Part shown: piece by piece, positions 52,347 through 60,802 of the stretch
Numbering within the stretch: the first letter of the stretch is position 1
Layout: every line of letters begins with the position of its first letter
Source: an uncultured Fibrobacter sp.
GTDB taxonomy: Bacteria > Fibrobacterota > Fibrobacteria > Fibrobacterales > Fibrobacteraceae
Length of the DNA: 64,000 bases
Assembly (NCBI GenBank): GCA_934700345.1
Contig: CAKUXP010000001.1
Coordinates: forward strand, 1 to 64,000
Direction of reading: 5' to 3'
Position numbers and translations under genes: made by a program
Notes under the pieces: model-generated
Seen by the model: only the letters and a program-made list of their open reading frames with translations
Databases searched by the model: none
What the model was told of the DNA's origin: nothing

Positions 52347-52817
52347 TCATTTTCGTCTTCTATCGCGTGGAATGACGCAAAAGGAATTGCTCTTTCCGAT
52401 TTTCATGATGCTCGAACCGGAATTGTTCGGCTCGGTTTTATAGAAAAGTACGCGATGACGCCAGACGGTTGCGACTTTCTTGTCGATGATGTGCTTGACA
52501 TTCCCGTATTCCGGGTTTCCGCCACCGTGGATGATGCGGAGAACGGAGAGGCCGGCGCGCGCCATGCCGTCCATCAGGTTTTCAACGGCTGCCGCGGCTT
52601 CTTCGGCGACGTAGCCGTGGAGGTCGATTTCCTCCTCGGGTTCCGGGAAGTTCCATGCTGCGGGGTTCTTGCGCGGCTTCTTGAACTTGCTCGTCTGTGC
52701 GCGTTGCTTTTCCTCTTCGCGCCTTTCCGCTTCGGTGGCGAAGTCCTTGTCTTCTAGCGGGTGACGATCCATCCATTCGAGCTGGCGCTTTTCGTTTTCG
52801 GTCATTTCATCGTTCAT
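52347..52817 (-). CDS. Smr-domain protein
   Basis: 156 aa. The N-terminal half is charged and disordered-looking. The Smr domain spans about 60-150: EIDLHGY (63-69, the LDLHG motif) and IIHGGGNPEYG (95-105, the HGxG motif), as in MutS2 C-termini and stand-alone Smr nucleases, which cut DNA or RNA. The ATG at 52817 overlaps the acyltransferase stop by 11 bases and has GAGGAG 6 bases upstream. Confidence 0.85.
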   Translation of the reverse strand: MNDEMTENEKRQLEWMDRHPLEDKDFATEAERREEEKQRAQTSKFKKPRKNPAAWNFPEPEEEIDLHGYVAEEAAAAVENLMDGMARAGLSVLRIIHGGGNPEYGNVKHIIDKKVATVWRHRVLFYKTEPNNSGSSIMKIGKSNSFCVIPRDRRRK

Positions 52818-53643
52818 GAGATTCTCCTCGGGTAAAGTTTCGGTGGTAGTTCCATGTCCATTCGTCAGGATGCTCGGAAATCCAGGAGGAAATTTCGTTT
52901 GCGATCGCTTCCGCCGTCTGTCCCGGATGGGACTTGGGCGGGTAGAATGTTTCGAACCGGACGGTATGCCCGGCTTTTGAACGGAAAATACGGAAGGTCA
53001 CGATGCCCGCTCCCATCGACAGGGCCTTGAGCGGTAGCCGCAGGAAAAGTTCCGAAGGCTTTCCTAGAATTTGTGTCGGGATTCCGCGGCCGTCTGTTGC
53101 CTGGTCGACGAGCATCGCGAGGATGCCTTTGTTCTTGAAAAAATCCCGAATCGTCTGGGATACGGAACTTGTTTCGCGCTCTTCGAGTCCCGGGGCTTTT
53201 CGGATGTCGTGCAGGAGCTGTGTGAGAGCCTTGTCCCTAAAACTGTGCGTAAAAAGATAGACATGATCCGAGTAGCGCGTGAGGATGCGATGCATGATTT
53301 CAAACGCTCCTAAGTGAACCCCCATGGCGACGACCGGAATTCCGCCCGCGAGAGGTTCTCGGATGAGTTCTTCCCGCTCGAAGCGAACCTTTTTGACCGT
53401 ATTGGGCAAGCGGCAAAGGTAGCGCAGCGAATCCAGATAATTTGTGTACAAGGCGAAAAAGGCTTTTTTCGGGGATGTCTTCCTGTCGAGCCCAGTCGCT
53501 TCGAGATGCTTCTTCACGCGTCCCCAGGCTCTTTTCCTGTGCGATAAACGGTATATCGGATAAAGGATTTCAAACAAAATAAGTTCAAAAGGCTTCGGCA
53601 TGTACAGAAGCGCAAGGAGAATTATTTTGTACGCAATCCGCAT
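52807..53643 (-). CDS. LpxL/HtrB-type lipid A acyltransferase
   Basis: 278 aa from the ATG at 53643 (a GTG at 53655 is the alternative; neither has a clear SD). N-terminal hydrophobic anchor at about 5-30. The lysophospholipid-acyltransferase HX4E motif is H110-L-G-A-F-E115, followed by FTHSFRDKAL and a DQATDGRG block. It should transfer a secondary acyl chain to lipid A at the inner membrane, in agreement with a Gram-negative envelope. Operon with the Smr gene, downstream of the pyrophosphorylase. Confidence 0.85.
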   Translation of the reverse strand: MRIAYKIILLALLYMPKPFELILFEILYPIYRLSHRKRAWGRVKKHLEATGLDRKTSPKKAFFALYTNYLDSLRYLCRLPNTVKKVRFEREELIREPLAGGIPVVAMGVHLGAFEIMHRILTRYSDHVYLFTHSFRDKALTQLLHDIRKAPGLEERETSSVSQTIRDFFKNKGILAMLVDQATDGRGIPTQILGKPSELFLRLPLKALSMGAGIVTFRIFRSKAGHTVRFETFYPPKSHPGQTAEAIANEISSWISEHPDEWTWNYHRNFTRGESHER

Positions 53644-53672
53644 GGCTTTTCGCACAGACGAAAACTGAAATT

Positions 53673-54920
53673 CTAGACCGGGCTTTCGGAAAACTCGAAA
53701 ATGCCGCGTCCGAGTTCCCGCTTAAAGACTTCTTCGGAAAGATTTTCTCCGGCGTAAGTCAGCCGGGGAGAAATTTCGTAGTATTGCCCCGGTTTGGTCT
53801 CGATCTTCGCCTTTTCGAGCCAGTAGCGGTGGAGCCTGCCGAGCATCGTGCGTGCGGATTTCGGGGAATCGCTCCCTGTCGCATTCTTGATCGGGGCGAA
53901 TTCGTCTTCGCGTTCTACGCCGTAAGGGAGAAGCTTTCCGAGAAGCGGGAATACGTCGAGCAGAAACTGTTCGAACTTGTAGCAGCCTTCTACTCCGTTT
54001 ACGGTTTTTCGGGCGACATGCCAGGGAAGCTCCTGCGTCGAAATTTTTCGGAGGGCGTCCATACGGAAAACGTACATTCCCGTGTTGCCTCCATCGTATT
54101 CGAGCGAGCTGTCCGCGAGTCTTGCCGTGCGGAGCTCATCGGAAATGTCGGAGTATTCGAGAACCGTGGGCTTGGAATTCCGATAGGCGAAGATTCCTAT
54201 CTTTTCATCGGGTGTTAATTTGTGTACAACCTTTGCCGCGCAGGGGGCGATTCCGTTTGCTGCAAGAGCTCCGACGAATGCCGGGTCGCACATCTTGACT
54301 AGCGCGTTGTCGATGTTGTGCAAAAAGACAAACCGTACGCCTTTTTCGACTAGCCAGGCGAGAGTCCCGCTCAGGGCTAGCGCGCGGAAGCATCCGCCGT
54401 TTCCGTCGGGGACTTCGACGTAGTTCCCGTTTTCGTCCGTGAGAGGCGTGCCGTCGGGTCTTAGCGTGCAAAGCGTTCCCTGGTCGAAGAACCGGATGTA
54501 ATCCCGGTTGTATCCGAAGTAGGAATGTTCCTCGAAATGCCTGACGGTCGCTTGGCGGTTTAAAGGCGATGTCATGATGGCCCAGGGAATCGGCTTTCCC
54601 GCCTTTGCGCCCAGGTTCATGAGACGCCGCGCCTGCAAACGGAAAAGTGTCGCGTGGCTGGGAAGACCAAAGTCGTAAGCGCCTTTCGGACCGTCGAATC
54701 CGAGGCGCGAACCTTGACCGCCGGCGAGCGAGAACGCAGCGACGGCTCCCTGTTTCAAGAGAAGGTTGCCCGTTTCGAGGAAAAATTCAAGTCGCCTGTC
54801 TTCCGAGGCTAGCGTGAACGGCATCGGGCTGATCTTTTCGCCTGCCTGCGGGGTTGCGGGGTTTTCGGTTGAAAACTTGGCGTAGAGCTTTTGGACAAGG
54901 GACAGATCGGGTGTGGGCAT
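53673..54920 (-). CDS. UDP-sugar pyrophosphorylase, UAP1-like
   Basis: 415 aa from the ATG at 54920, which shares one base with the mraY stop (TGATG). The nucleotidyltransferase signature SLAGGQGSRLGFDGPKG-type loop spans residues 64-80, followed by MTSPLNRQATVRHF, FFDQGTLCTLRPDG, HNIDNALVKMCDP and a C-terminal TAIKNATGSDS-like uridine/sugar region. This is the UDPGP/UAP1 family (eukaryotic-type UDP-N-acetylhexosamine or UDP-glucose pyrophosphorylase), not the GlmU or GalU fold. Coupling to mraY hints at UDP-GlcNAc supply for peptidoglycan, but the sugar specificity cannot be read from the sequence. Confidence 0.85.
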   Translation of the reverse strand: MPTPDLSLVQKLYAKFSTENPATPQAGEKISPMPFTLASEDRRLEFFLETGNLLLKQGAVAAFSLAGGQGSRLGFDGPKGAYDFGLPSHATLFRLQARRLMNLGAKAGKPIPWAIMTSPLNRQATVRHFEEHSYFGYNRDYIRFFDQGTLCTLRPDGTPLTDENGNYVEVPDGNGGCFRALALSGTLAWLVEKGVRFVFLHNIDNALVKMCDPAFVGALAANGIAPCAAKVVHKLTPDEKIGIFAYRNSKPTVLEYSDISDELRTARLADSSLEYDGGNTGMYVFRMDALRKISTQELPWHVARKTVNGVEGCYKFEQFLLDVFPLLGKLLPYGVEREDEFAPIKNATGSDSPKSARTMLGRLHRYWLEKAKIETKPGQYYEISPRLTYAGENLSEEVFKRELGRGIFEFSESPV

Positions 54921-56068
54921 CAGCGGATTCCAAAGAAGATGACGAAACTGACGATGAGCGCAAAGATGCTCACCAGATGCATTCTCCAGACGATTTTCGA
55001 GTTCATCAGGGGCTTGGAGGCGAATCGCCCTTCCCACTTTTTCTGGTAATGGTGGTGGAGCGGCGCACAGAGGAAAAGGCGCTTTCCGGTGCCGGTTCTA
55101 AATCGCGTGAACTTGAAGTAGCCTATCTGGAAGAGGACGGAACAGGCTTCGGCGATGATGATCGCGCAGACAATCGGGAGAAAGAGCCCGGCCTGGACCA
55201 GGATGAACATGATACCGATACATGCTCCGAACCCGACGGAACCCGCGTCACCCATGTAGATTTCCGCCGGGGGACTGTTGAACCAGAGATAGGCGAGAAT
55301 CGCTCCGGCAACGGACATCGCTAGAGGAAAGAGCTCGTCGCACCCCGGAAGGAACGGCACGTTCAGGTAGTTGCTGAAGATGAAGTTCCCGCAAACGTAG
55401 GCGACAACGCCGACAAAGATCATACTGCTGAGAATCGGGACGGAGACGAGGCTGTCGAGACCGTCGGTGAAGTTCGTACCGTTGGCGGTCGCCGCGATGA
55501 CGAAGGTCATGAATCCGATGAACACCCAGTTAGGCAGGTATATCTGGAATACATCGACAGGAACGAATGGGACGGTCAGGTTTCCGCGGAGATCCGGGAT
55601 AAACTTGTAGCAGAAAATGGCGATGACGAGACTAAAGAGAAAGTAAAGCCCGAGGCGGACGGAACTCGAAATTCCATCGGCCTTTTCCATGTAGGATGCA
55701 GCCTTTGCCTTTCCCGCTGCGATGAGACGCTTGGTCTTAACCTTCGCAATATCGTCGATGGCGCCGACCGCGCTGAAGGCGACGAGGACAAGAAGCGTGG
55801 AGATGGTGTAACCGTTCAGCTTGCAGGTGAGAAGGGAGACGATAACTACCACGACGACGAGCAGAAGTCCGCCCATGATCGGCGGAGCCTTGGTTTTGCC
55901 GCCGAGGTCAAAGTCCGAAGTCGCATCGGACTTTTGCAGAAGACGGATATACGAAGGCATCGTCGATAGGACGAGGACGATGGAGAGCATCGCCGCGAGG
56001 CCCGCTCGGAAAAGGCGGCTGTCAAAAAGGGGAAGTTCTGTCAGGTGATAAATCCATTCGCAAAGCAT
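54920..56068 (-). CDS. mraY: Phospho-N-acetylmuramoyl-pentapeptide transferase
   Basis: 382 aa with about ten transmembrane helices. Family motifs: TKAPPIMGGLLL, the AIDDIAKVKTKR loop with the Asp pair, NGTNFTDGLDSL, FNSPPAEIYMGDAGS and APLHHHYQKKWEG. It makes lipid I from UDP-MurNAc-pentapeptide and undecaprenyl phosphate. It stands outside a dcw cluster, upstream of the UAP1-like gene. No SD; TAAATTTG lies 4 bases before the ATG. Confidence 0.94.
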   Translation of the reverse strand: MLCEWIYHLTELPLFDSRLFRAGLAAMLSIVLVLSTMPSYIRLLQKSDATSDFDLGGKTKAPPIMGGLLLVVVVVIVSLLTCKLNGYTISTLLVLVAFSAVGAIDDIAKVKTKRLIAAGKAKAASYMEKADGISSSVRLGLYFLFSLVIAIFCYKFIPDLRGNLTVPFVPVDVFQIYLPNWVFIGFMTFVIAATANGTNFTDGLDSLVSVPILSSMIFVGVVAYVCGNFIFSNYLNVPFLPGCDELFPLAMSVAGAILAYLWFNSPPAEIYMGDAGSVGFGACIGIMFILVQAGLFLPIVCAIIIAEACSVLFQIGYFKFTRFRTGTGKRLFLCAPLHHHYQKKWEGRFASKPLMNSKIVWRMHLVSIFALIVSFVIFFGIR

Positions 56069-56072
56069 GCGC

Positions 56073-56080
56073 CAAATTTA
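56073..56080 (-). promoter_or_regulatory. TAnnTTTG box four bases before mraY
   Basis: TAAATTTG then GCGC then ATG, almost identical to the ruvX promoter end. It implies a leaderless mraY mRNA. Confidence 0.5.
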
Positions 56081-56172
56081 AAAAGATTCTTGCGCCTGTC
56101 GAAAAACTTCTCGTCTTGGTGCGGAAAATTCTTTCCTGCCGGAAGCGTTGTTGGAAAAATTTCGAAAAGAAG

Positions 56173-56180
56173 TATATTTA
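56173..56180 (+). promoter_or_regulatory. TATATTTA box four bases before GH9 gene
   Basis: TATATTTA then CGTT then the ATG at 56185, without an SD. Same arrangement as at ruvX, rel and mraY. Confidence 0.45.
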
Positions 56181-56184
56181 CGTT

Positions 56185-58206
56185 ATGAGAAAATTAACGC
56201 TAGCTCTTTCCCTCTTGTCGGTTTCGCTTGCATCGGCGGCGACCGTTTACTATAACTATGCCGGCTACGACGCGGAATTTCCCAAGAGTCTTGTCGTCGG
56301 ATCGATCGATGTTCTGACCGGGGGGTCTTGGACAATCGTTCCGAAAAATGGAGGATCGGCTGTCGCTTCGGGAAGTTTTGATTACGGCTCTCGCCCGAGC
56401 GATTGGAGACTGACCGAGGTTTTCTACCCAATCGACTTTTCGGATGTCCGGAAAGCCGGAACCTATACGCTTTCCTTTACCGAAAACGGTTCTGCCGTTT
56501 CGCAGGACCTGGAAATTCTCGACGATGCGCTGGCGGAGAGGACGCTTGAACCGGTCCTTTCCTATTTCAGAAACGACCGGAATACGGATTTGGACATTGC
56601 CGTTTCGGTGTATGGCAGTAGAGGAAAAACCCGGGATGTTCATGGGGGCTGGAACGATGCTTCGGGCGATGTGAGCAAGTACCTTTCGCACCTGTCCTAT
56701 GCGAACTACCTGAATCCGCAGCAGATTCCGCTCACGACGTGGACTCTCGCCTTTGCCGCGAAGCGGATCCCTTCGAAAGTCGCAGCGGCTTCCGGGGAAA
56801 CTTTTGCCCGTGACGAAGCCCTTTACGGAGCGGATTTTTTGGTCCGGATGCTCGATTCGACGGGATTCTTTTACATGACCGTCTTTGACAACTGGGGCTC
56901 GGGCGAACGCTTTTTATGCGCATTCAGCGGACAGGACGGTGTAAAAAGCGTGGATTACCAGGCGGCGTTCCGCGAAGGCGGCGGCATGGCGATTGCCGCT
57001 CTTGCTCGGGCTTCGACGCTCGGTGCTAGCGGAGACTTTTCGTCGGAAGAGTATTTTGCCGGCGCGGAGCGGGCTTTTGCGCATTTGCAGAAAAAACAGT
57101 CGGCCGATATCTGCGCCTATTGCGACGACGGGAAGGAAAACATCATCGACGACTACACGGCTCTTCTCGCGGCCTGTGAACTTTACGATGCGTCGAGGCT
57201 GTATTACAATTCCGCGATTATATCCTACCTGGAAATTGCCCGCTACCGGGCAAAGCGACTGGTTTCCCGCTTGAGTGCTGACGGTTATTTTTTCAGCGAC
57301 GATGCGGGTATGCGTCCCTTTTGGCATGCAAGCGATGCTGGGCTTCCCCTGGTAGCGCTTATCCGCTATCTGGAACTCGAACCGGACCGCTCCGTTGCGG
57401 CGAAAATTTCTGGCGAAGCCCAAAAGCATCTCGCCTGGCTTGTGGACGTTACGGACAAAGCTTCGAATCCATTCGGCTATGCGAAACAGGTTTACCGGAC
57501 GGGGGACTCGCTTAGGACGGGATACTTCATTCCGCACGATAACGAAGCGGAATACTGGTGGCAGGGGGAAAGTGCGCGAATCGCTTCGCTTGCCGCCGCG
57601 GCCGTCTATGCGTCTCGGGCTTTGGACTATTCGGATTCGCTCTCAGCGTTTGGCTATGCGGCGGACCAGCTCGATTGGATCCTCGGGAAGAATCCTTACG
57701 GCATCAGTTTCATGGAAGGCGTCGGCAAGAACAATCCGCCGACCTACAAGGGAACGCTCGGCAAGGGAATGCTCAAAGGCGGTATCGCGAACGGCATCAC
57801 TGGAAAGAACTCGGACGGTTCGGGAATTATCTGGAACGATGTCGCCGGGGCGGGCTTTTACGATTCTTGGCAGAACTGGCGCTGGATCGAACAGTGGCTT
57901 CCGCATTCGACGTGGTATCTGATGGCGCTAGCCGCCCGCTATGACGAAACTTCCGGGGAGACGGCTACGAAGATTTTCGTGCGGAGGGAAATCCCTGGTT
58001 TTGCCGTTTCGCTTTCAAACCGGACGCTCCGAATTTCGGCGAAAAGTTCGCTCGGAAGCGTGAAAATTTTTGGGATAGACGGTCGGGAAGTCCTTCGGGA
58101 AACGTCCTTTGAAAAAAGCGCCGAAGTCTCGCTCGAAAGGATGAATCCGGGAATCTACATGGTAAAGGTCGGCTCTCTGGGCGCTCGAAAGATCGTTCTC
58201 CGCTAG
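56185..58206 (+). CDS. Secreted GH9 endoglucanase with T9SS-type tail
   Basis: 673 aa from the ATG at 56185. Signal peptide 1-19 (MRKLTLALSLLSVSLASA). An N-terminal Ig-like domain (about 20-110) precedes the GH9 catalytic domain (about 120-600): VHGGWNDASGD supplies the catalytic Asp pair, DWILGKNPYGISF is the usual late motif, and the acid Glu should lie in HDNEAEYWWQGE. The last about 75 residues (LRISAKSSLGSVKIFGIDG...MNPGIYMVKV...KIVLR) match the type A sorting domain of the type IX secretion system. Much smaller than the other two GH9 proteins and with a different tail. Divergent from mraY. Confidence 0.9.
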   Translation: MRKLTLALSLLSVSLASAATVYYNYAGYDAEFPKSLVVGSIDVLTGGSWTIVPKNGGSAVASGSFDYGSRPSDWRLTEVFYPIDFSDVRKAGTYTLSFTENGSAVSQDLEILDDALAERTLEPVLSYFRNDRNTDLDIAVSVYGSRGKTRDVHGGWNDASGDVSKYLSHLSYANYLNPQQIPLTTWTLAFAAKRIPSKVAAASGETFARDEALYGADFLVRMLDSTGFFYMTVFDNWGSGERFLCAFSGQDGVKSVDYQAAFREGGGMAIAALARASTLGASGDFSSEEYFAGAERAFAHLQKKQSADICAYCDDGKENIIDDYTALLAACELYDASRLYYNSAIISYLEIARYRAKRLVSRLSADGYFFSDDAGMRPFWHASDAGLPLVALIRYLELEPDRSVAAKISGEAQKHLAWLVDVTDKASNPFGYAKQVYRTGDSLRTGYFIPHDNEAEYWWQGESARIASLAAAAVYASRALDYSDSLSAFGYAADQLDWILGKNPYGISFMEGVGKNNPPTYKGTLGKGMLKGGIANGITGKNSDGSGIIWNDVAGAGFYDSWQNWRWIEQWLPHSTWYLMALAARYDETSGETATKIFVRREIPGFAVSLSNRTLRISAKSSLGSVKIFGIDGREVLRETSFEKSAEVSLERMNPGIYMVKVGSLGARKIVLR

Positions 58207-58229
58207 TTTCCTTTCCGAAAATTTTTGCT

Positions 58230-59936
58230 TTAGATTTTGGCGAAAATTCCGCGCCGGAAAACTTCTCCTGCGTCACGGCGGGAGTTTTTTTCTTGCTGGA
58301 TGTCGTTGGAATTGTCCGCCTTTTCGCGGATGGAAATTTCCCGGGTTTTTGAAACCGGGTTGTATTCTATCCATTGTACGGGCACGTTGTGCCTTCTCCC
58401 GTCTCCGCCAAGAACCGGAACGTAATCGAGGCGCTGCTTGCCCGAATAGCCGTAGGCCGTCACTTCGATTGTCGATTTTCCGTCCTTGTCCGAAGCCTTG
58501 GCCGCGGTCTTGAGAATGCAGTCGGTCACGCATTTCGGGTGCTTGAATTCTTCTACGCCGTAAAAGTTCGCGATGGATTCCCATTCCCAGAAAGAGGACT
58601 TTTGGAGAATGTCCCCGTAGATTTCCTTGCGAGTCCGGATTTGCTGGTAGAGCGGAATGCATAGGAGCGGCGCCATCGAAAAATAGACGGCGCGGAAGTA
58701 TTCCTGGTTGATGCGGATAAAGTTGCTCTTGGATACTTCGTAGCTGTAGCCGGCAAAGCGTTCCGGGTTTGTGTCCATATTGAAATCGTTCAGATGCCCG
58801 GGCACGATGACGTTGATTTTTTCTTTCTTGAAAAAGGAAAAGTCGTCTCCATAGGCGTCGGTCTTTTCTTTTAGCAGGGCGATCATTTGCCGTTGGGCGA
58901 GCGCCGTGAAGAGCAGGCGGTATTCCACCTCGTTGTTCCGGTCCTTGGTTTCAAACAGCGTTTCGAATTCCCGGTTCCCCATGAGCGTGTACTGCGATTC
59001 GTCCTGGAGGTTCCTGGAAAACTTTTGCAGCTCGCGGAGCTTTTGCTTGCGCCGGAAGTTCTGGAAAAAACCGTCTTCGGTGAGTCCGGAAGGTTTCCGG
59101 GAAAACTTAAGGTTTGGCGCGGCATCGTTCCCGTATAGGACAAAGGCGAGCTTTCCGTAGGAAGGGCAAGGTTTCGTGACGCTAGCCGAGAGTGTCTGGC
59201 TGCGGAATACGCGGCGGCGCTTGCCGTCGAATCCGGTCACGGTTTCCGTCCAGTGGATGGTCTTGTATCCCGTATATGTCTTTTCGCCCATTTCGAAAGT
59301 CTTCAGGTCGGCGATGACGAAAGGGTTGCCGTTGATTTCCCCGCTTTGGGAAAAGAGTACGGAGGCGTTCTCGTTGAGCGAACCGTCGTATCCGAATTCC
59401 TCGACCAGTTCATCGATTCGGGACTGGGTGAAGAACCTGTCGAAATGGAGCTTCGGGACGGTCTTTTCGATGAGCCTTGCGGGAATGTCCCAGCTGAAAA
59501 GGGCGTTGAGCGGCTCCATCTGTTTCCAGGCTTCGTTCTTTTTCTTTCGGATGTTTTCATCGAAATTTTCGATTTCCTCGGTAAGCTCCCGAATTTTTTT
59601 GTTGAAAAAAGCGAAGTTGAAAACGATGAGAATGAGTGCCGGGGCGAGATAGAGCGGGGCAGAGGATGGCGCTTCGGAAATCGCACTGAGGAAAATGAGA
59701 ACGGCGACGAGAATCCAGCAGATGACGCGGAAAATGGAATATTTCGAACGGCTCGATGAAAGTTCGTTTCGGCTTTCGGAAAGCTGCGCGATTTCCCCGC
59801 AAAGCTGCCTGTTCGCTTCCTTGTCGATACAAGCCTTGTCGGAAAGGGATTCGAATGCGGCTTGGGCGTTTTTCAGAAACTCATCCCGATACACGCTTTT
59901 GTAGCGTTCCAGCGGATCGTAAACGGTGTCTTCCAC
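58230..59936 (-). CDS. Membrane protein linked to lemA
   Basis: 568 aa. A charged, probably coiled-coil N-terminus (about 20-65) is followed by two adjacent transmembrane helices (about 68-110), a second coiled-coil stretch (about 112-140), and then a large soluble part with an internal LYGNDAAPNLKFSRK segment and a final basic region. It has no signal peptide, so it is probably an inner-membrane protein with a large cytoplasmic domain. It resembles DUF3137-type partners of LemA in organisation, but I cannot confirm the family. Same strand as, and 44 bases from, lemA. Confidence 0.65.
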   Translation of the reverse strand: MEDTVYDPLERYKSVYRDEFLKNAQAAFESLSDKACIDKEANRQLCGEIAQLSESRNELSSSRSKYSIFRVICWILVAVLIFLSAISEAPSSAPLYLAPALILIVFNFAFFNKKIRELTEEIENFDENIRKKKNEAWKQMEPLNALFSWDIPARLIEKTVPKLHFDRFFTQSRIDELVEEFGYDGSLNENASVLFSQSGEINGNPFVIADLKTFEMGEKTYTGYKTIHWTETVTGFDGKRRRVFRSQTLSASVTKPCPSYGKLAFVLYGNDAAPNLKFSRKPSGLTEDGFFQNFRRKQKLRELQKFSRNLQDESQYTLMGNREFETLFETKDRNNEVEYRLLFTALAQRQMIALLKEKTDAYGDDFSFFKKEKINVIVPGHLNDFNMDTNPERFAGYSYEVSKSNFIRINQEYFRAVYFSMAPLLCIPLYQQIRTRKEIYGDILQKSSFWEWESIANFYGVEEFKHPKCVTDCILKTAAKASDKDGKSTIEVTAYGYSGKQRLDYVPVLGGDGRRHNVPVQWIEYNPVSKTREISIREKADNSNDIQQEKNSRRDAGEVFRRGIFAKI

Positions 59937-59980
59937 GGCTTTCCCCCTGGAAACTTAATTTGTGCGAAATGCTTGCCGAA

Positions 59981-60643
59981 TCAAAAGAACGCTTCGCGGG
60001 CGCGAGCCTTGACTTCTGAGGAAGCGGTAAAGGGAATGCGCGTCGTGTAGCCTGCGCGGGCGGCGACGATCATCTTGGTGGGCCATGCGAAGACATCCGT
60101 ATTCCACTGGTTTACCGTGTCGTTGTAGAGGCTCCGGGCGGCGGTGATTTCCCGTTGCAGGTAGCTGTTCTGCTGCATGGCGTCGGCGATTGCGGCATGT
60201 GCCTTCAGTTCGGGATAGGCTTCCACTTGCGGGAAGAGGCGTCCGAAGCTTCTGTCGAGGTCTCTCGAAACCGTGTTGCGGGCTTCCTCGGAAAGATGCC
60301 CGCCGCGGAAAGCCGCAACGGATTTCATTACGTCCTTGTCGAGGTCGATGGCCTTGTTTACGAGCGGCGCGACATTTTGCAAGATCTGCACCCGCTGTTC
60401 GAGATAGTTATCTATCGTCGAAGCGTCCGCCTGGATCTTTTGCTGCAGCTGCTGGAAGTAGTTCTTCGCCCCGATTTTCATGAAGAGGAAGATGACGCCC
60501 GGCAAGATGCCGCAAAGCCAGAGAAGAATTTCGAAAATGAGAGAACCCACGCCCACGCGGACGGGAATCTGTTTTTCGATGACATTGATGTCTCGTCCTT
60601 TCGCGTTCACGTTTCCCGTCATTTCGTCGAGTTCGTTTGCCAT
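59981..60643 (-). CDS. lemA: LemA family protein
   Basis: 220 aa. One N-terminal transmembrane helix (about 35-56) followed by a long helical bundle. The LemA signature is clear: NYLEQRVQILQNVAPLVNKAI, EAYPELKAHAAIADAMQQ, AARSLYNDTVNQWNTDVFAWP and the YFQQLQQKIQAD start of the bundle. AGGAGGC lies 4 bases before the ATG. The role of LemA proteins is unclear; they are often paired with a second membrane protein, as here. Confidence 0.88.
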   Translation of the reverse strand: MANELDEMTGNVNAKGRDINVIEKQIPVRVGVGSLIFEILLWLCGILPGVIFLFMKIGAKNYFQQLQQKIQADASTIDNYLEQRVQILQNVAPLVNKAIDLDKDVMKSVAAFRGGHLSEEARNTVSRDLDRSFGRLFPQVEAYPELKAHAAIADAMQQNSYLQREITAARSLYNDTVNQWNTDVFAWPTKMIVAARAGYTTRIPFTASSEVKARAREAFF

Positions 60644-60802
60644 AAAAGCCTCCTATCGGTTCTAGAAATATAAAATAATTTTTGGCGAGATGAAGGGATA
60701 TTTGGGCGACAGGTGAAGAACATTTTTTTTTGCAAACGATAAAAGCGTTTTTTTTATATTAACATAGATTCGTTATATGGAATGCCTGATTTGGAGGATA
60801 TC

